From contig ONZQ02000019.1 in assembly GCA_900312665.1 (NCBI GenBank), positions 434,001-498,000 of the forward strand: a stretch of DNA of 64,000 nucleotides. The letters run 5' to 3'. Numbering within the stretch: the first letter of the stretch is position 1; each line of letters starts with the position of its first letter. Source of the DNA: Cephalotrichum gorgonifer (lineage: Eukaryota; Ascomycota; Sordariomycetes; Microascales; Microascaceae). Shown here one piece after another: positions 62,348 to 64,000 of the stretch. Position numbers and translations under genes: made by a program. Below the pieces are notes generated by a model. It had not been told where the DNA came from. It saw only the letters and a list, made by a program, of their open reading frames with translations, and searched no databases.

Positions 62348-64000
62348 ATGGGCCTGGACAAGTCGTCCGCCGACACCCGGGGGGAGAAGGACACACGGTC
62401 CAGCTCCCCCGGCAGCGACGCAGCCAGGGACAAGAGCGGCGGCAGCGAAGGCGGCGAAGGCGGCGGCGTGAAGGATTATATCGTGAGTGAATCCCTCCCC
62501 TCCCCTCCCCTCCCCTCCCTATAGAGATTTCTACGCCTCGACTGTCTCGTTGCAGACAGACGCTGACACTTACCCCAAGCGCATATTTAAATACGCCAAG
62601 AAAGTCGACTGGCTCATGAACGTCGTGGCCTTCGCCTGTATGGTCGCGGCGGGAACGCTGCTCCCGCTCATGGACCTCATATTCGGCAAGTTCGTCACCG
62701 TCTTTACTGACTTCTCCGTCGGGCGCGGCACCGCGGAGGATTACAGGAGGGAGATTAACCATTACACGTGAGTATATACGAGTGAGAAAGGAGAGGAGAA
62801 AAACGATCCGTAGTCTGTCGAGGAACGGGTGCTTCATCCTCATTACATCCGTCCTCGTCAGTACTTTCTATGAACGTACGCTGAGAACGCACACCCTCTA
62901 GCCTGTGGTTCGTATACCTCTTCATTGCCAGGTTTGTCTTGACTTATACGTGGACCGTACGTTACCCCCTTTTTCCCAATGCTCAATAAATATACCACCC
63001 ACTCTTGAGCCACATGTTCTTACCAGATTCCTCAAAACCAGACCCTCATCGCCGTCACCGCCCTGCGAACCACAAAGGCCCTCCGCATCGACTTCGTAAA
63101 ACAGACCCTGCGACAGGAGATCGCCTTCTTCGACTCCCCCACCACCACCATCTCCAGCCAGGTCACCACCAACTGCACACACGTGAACCAGGGCATATCC
63201 GAGAAGCTCGGCCTCATCGTCCAGGGCGTCTCCAGCTTCGTGACGGCCTTCATCGTCGCCTTCGCCGTCCAGTGGAAGCTGACCCTCATCATCATCGCCA
63301 TCGTGCCCGTGAACCTCCTCATAACCATCATCTGCGTCGTCATCGACGCCCGTATCGACTTCGGCGTCTTGGCCATCAACTCCAAGGGGAGTTCCATGGC
63401 CGAGGAGATCTTCTCCACCATCAGGACCGTCCACGCCTTCTGGGCCAAGCCGAAGCTGTCGAGGAAGTTCGAGGAGGTCCTGGAGAAGGCCAGGGTCGCG
63501 GGGATGAAGAAGTCCCCCGTATACGCCGTGTTATTTGGTATAGAGTTCTTCTGCATCTACTGCGGCTACGGCCTCGCTTTCTGGCAGGGGATACGGATGT
63601 ACGCGCGGGGAGAGGTCAAGCAGGTCGGCAACATCATTACGTGAGTATCCTCTAGAAGGAAACCCCAACCCTAGTCGGCGTACGTTTGCGAGATCCTCTT
63701 CCTCCTCTTACTGACCAAAAATACCACCCTGACAAGCGTCATCTTCGCTGTCATCGTGGCCGCACAGGCCCTCACCCAGATCGCCCCCCAGACAATCCAG
63801 ATCGCCAAGGCCACCGCCGCCGCCCAGGACCTCTTCCAGGTCATCGACCGCGAGCCCAAGATCGACTCGCTATCGGAGGAGGGGCTCAAGCCGGCCGAGA
63901 TATCGGGTGCCATCGAGCTGAAGGACGTCCACTTCTCGTACCCCTCGCGCCAGAACGTCCCCGTCTTCTCCGGCCTGGACCTCTCCATCCCGGCGAAGAA
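62348..64000 (+). CDS. MDR-type ABC transporter (B family), 5' part only
   Basis: Exons visible: 62348-62482, 62556-62767, 62902-62956, 63042-63640 and 63737 to the window edge; the gene continues outside. The start MGLDKSSADT is followed by a Ser/Gly-rich cytoplasmic segment. The first membrane domain begins YPKRIFKYAKKVDWLMN and includes AAGTLLPLMDLIFGKFV, RTTKALRIDFVKQTLRQEI, FVTAFIVAFAVQWKLTLIII and GYGLAFWQGIRMY. The nucleotide-binding domain opens with IELKDVHFSYPSRQN (aromatic A-loop Tyr); Walker A lies beyond the edge. Exon 4 has two in-frame acceptors 15 nt apart (63026 or 63041); the second gives the family-like TLIAVTALRTTKALR. Family members are full-length plasma-membrane exporters of drugs, toxins or peptides. 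The substrate is unknown. Confidence 0.92.
62494..62519 (+). repeat. CCCCT microsatellite in intron 1 of the ABC transporter
   Basis: About five tandem copies of a 5-bp CCCCT unit near the 5' end of a 73-nt intron, a pyrimidine-rich tract unlikely to disturb splicing. Confidence 0.8.

Overview
The window looks like nuclear DNA of a filamentous ascomycete (Pezizomycotina). I infer a Sordariomycete, possibly Sordariales-like, but that rank is a guess from gene style. The evidence is short introns (mostly 50-150 nt) with GT..AG ends and CTAAC/CTGAC branch points, G/C-rich third codon positions, long intergenic stretches, and fungal families such as Zn2Cys6 factors, a NACHT-ankyrin NLR, a BtgC-type GH17 glucanase and a fungal golgin. 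Two runs of N (17679-17870 and 30514-30749) are assembly gaps. No mobile element with an intact transposase, no rRNA, no CRISPR array and no convincing tRNA was seen.

Layout. 0-29.5 kb is mostly housekeeping: a membrane-anchored GH17 beta-1,3-glucanase (-), the nuclear-envelope protein Brl1/Brr6 (-), the elongation factor Iws1/Spn1 (+), an SR-protein kinase (-, probably with a 2.86 kb first intron), Lunapark (-), a GRIP-domain golgin (+) and a SWIRM-domain protein (-). 29.5-38.4 kb is a 9 kb stretch with no gene I can support. It is rich in a short palindrome-like motif (TACGAGTA / TACTCGTA) that recurs between genes across the window.

38.4-47.1 kb holds a divergently transcribed pair: a 1528-residue NACHT-ankyrin NLR (-) and a complete but divergent cullin-1-type protein (+). 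From 47.2 to 55.05 kb comes the most unusual structure. A roughly 450-bp direct repeat of the 3' end of an F-box gene (fragment at 47190-47663, intact gene at 54823-56664) brackets three genes. They are an M20 carbamoylase/ureidohydrolase (+), a 2,3-diaminopropionate ammonia-lyase-like PLP enzyme (+) and a transcription factor with a zinc-cluster-like motif, a homeodomain and C2H2 fingers (-). These could form a small inserted nitrogen-catabolic cluster for ureido or diaminopropionate-type amino acids.

57-64 kb holds a small C2H2 protein (+), a Zn2Cys6 regulator (-) whose zinc cluster is split by a 24-nt micro-exon, and, divergent from it, the 5' half of an MDR-type ABC transporter (+) cut by the window edge. 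Exon joins were worked out by hand from splice sites, branch points and family conservation. Functions come from recognising families by eye; no search was run.
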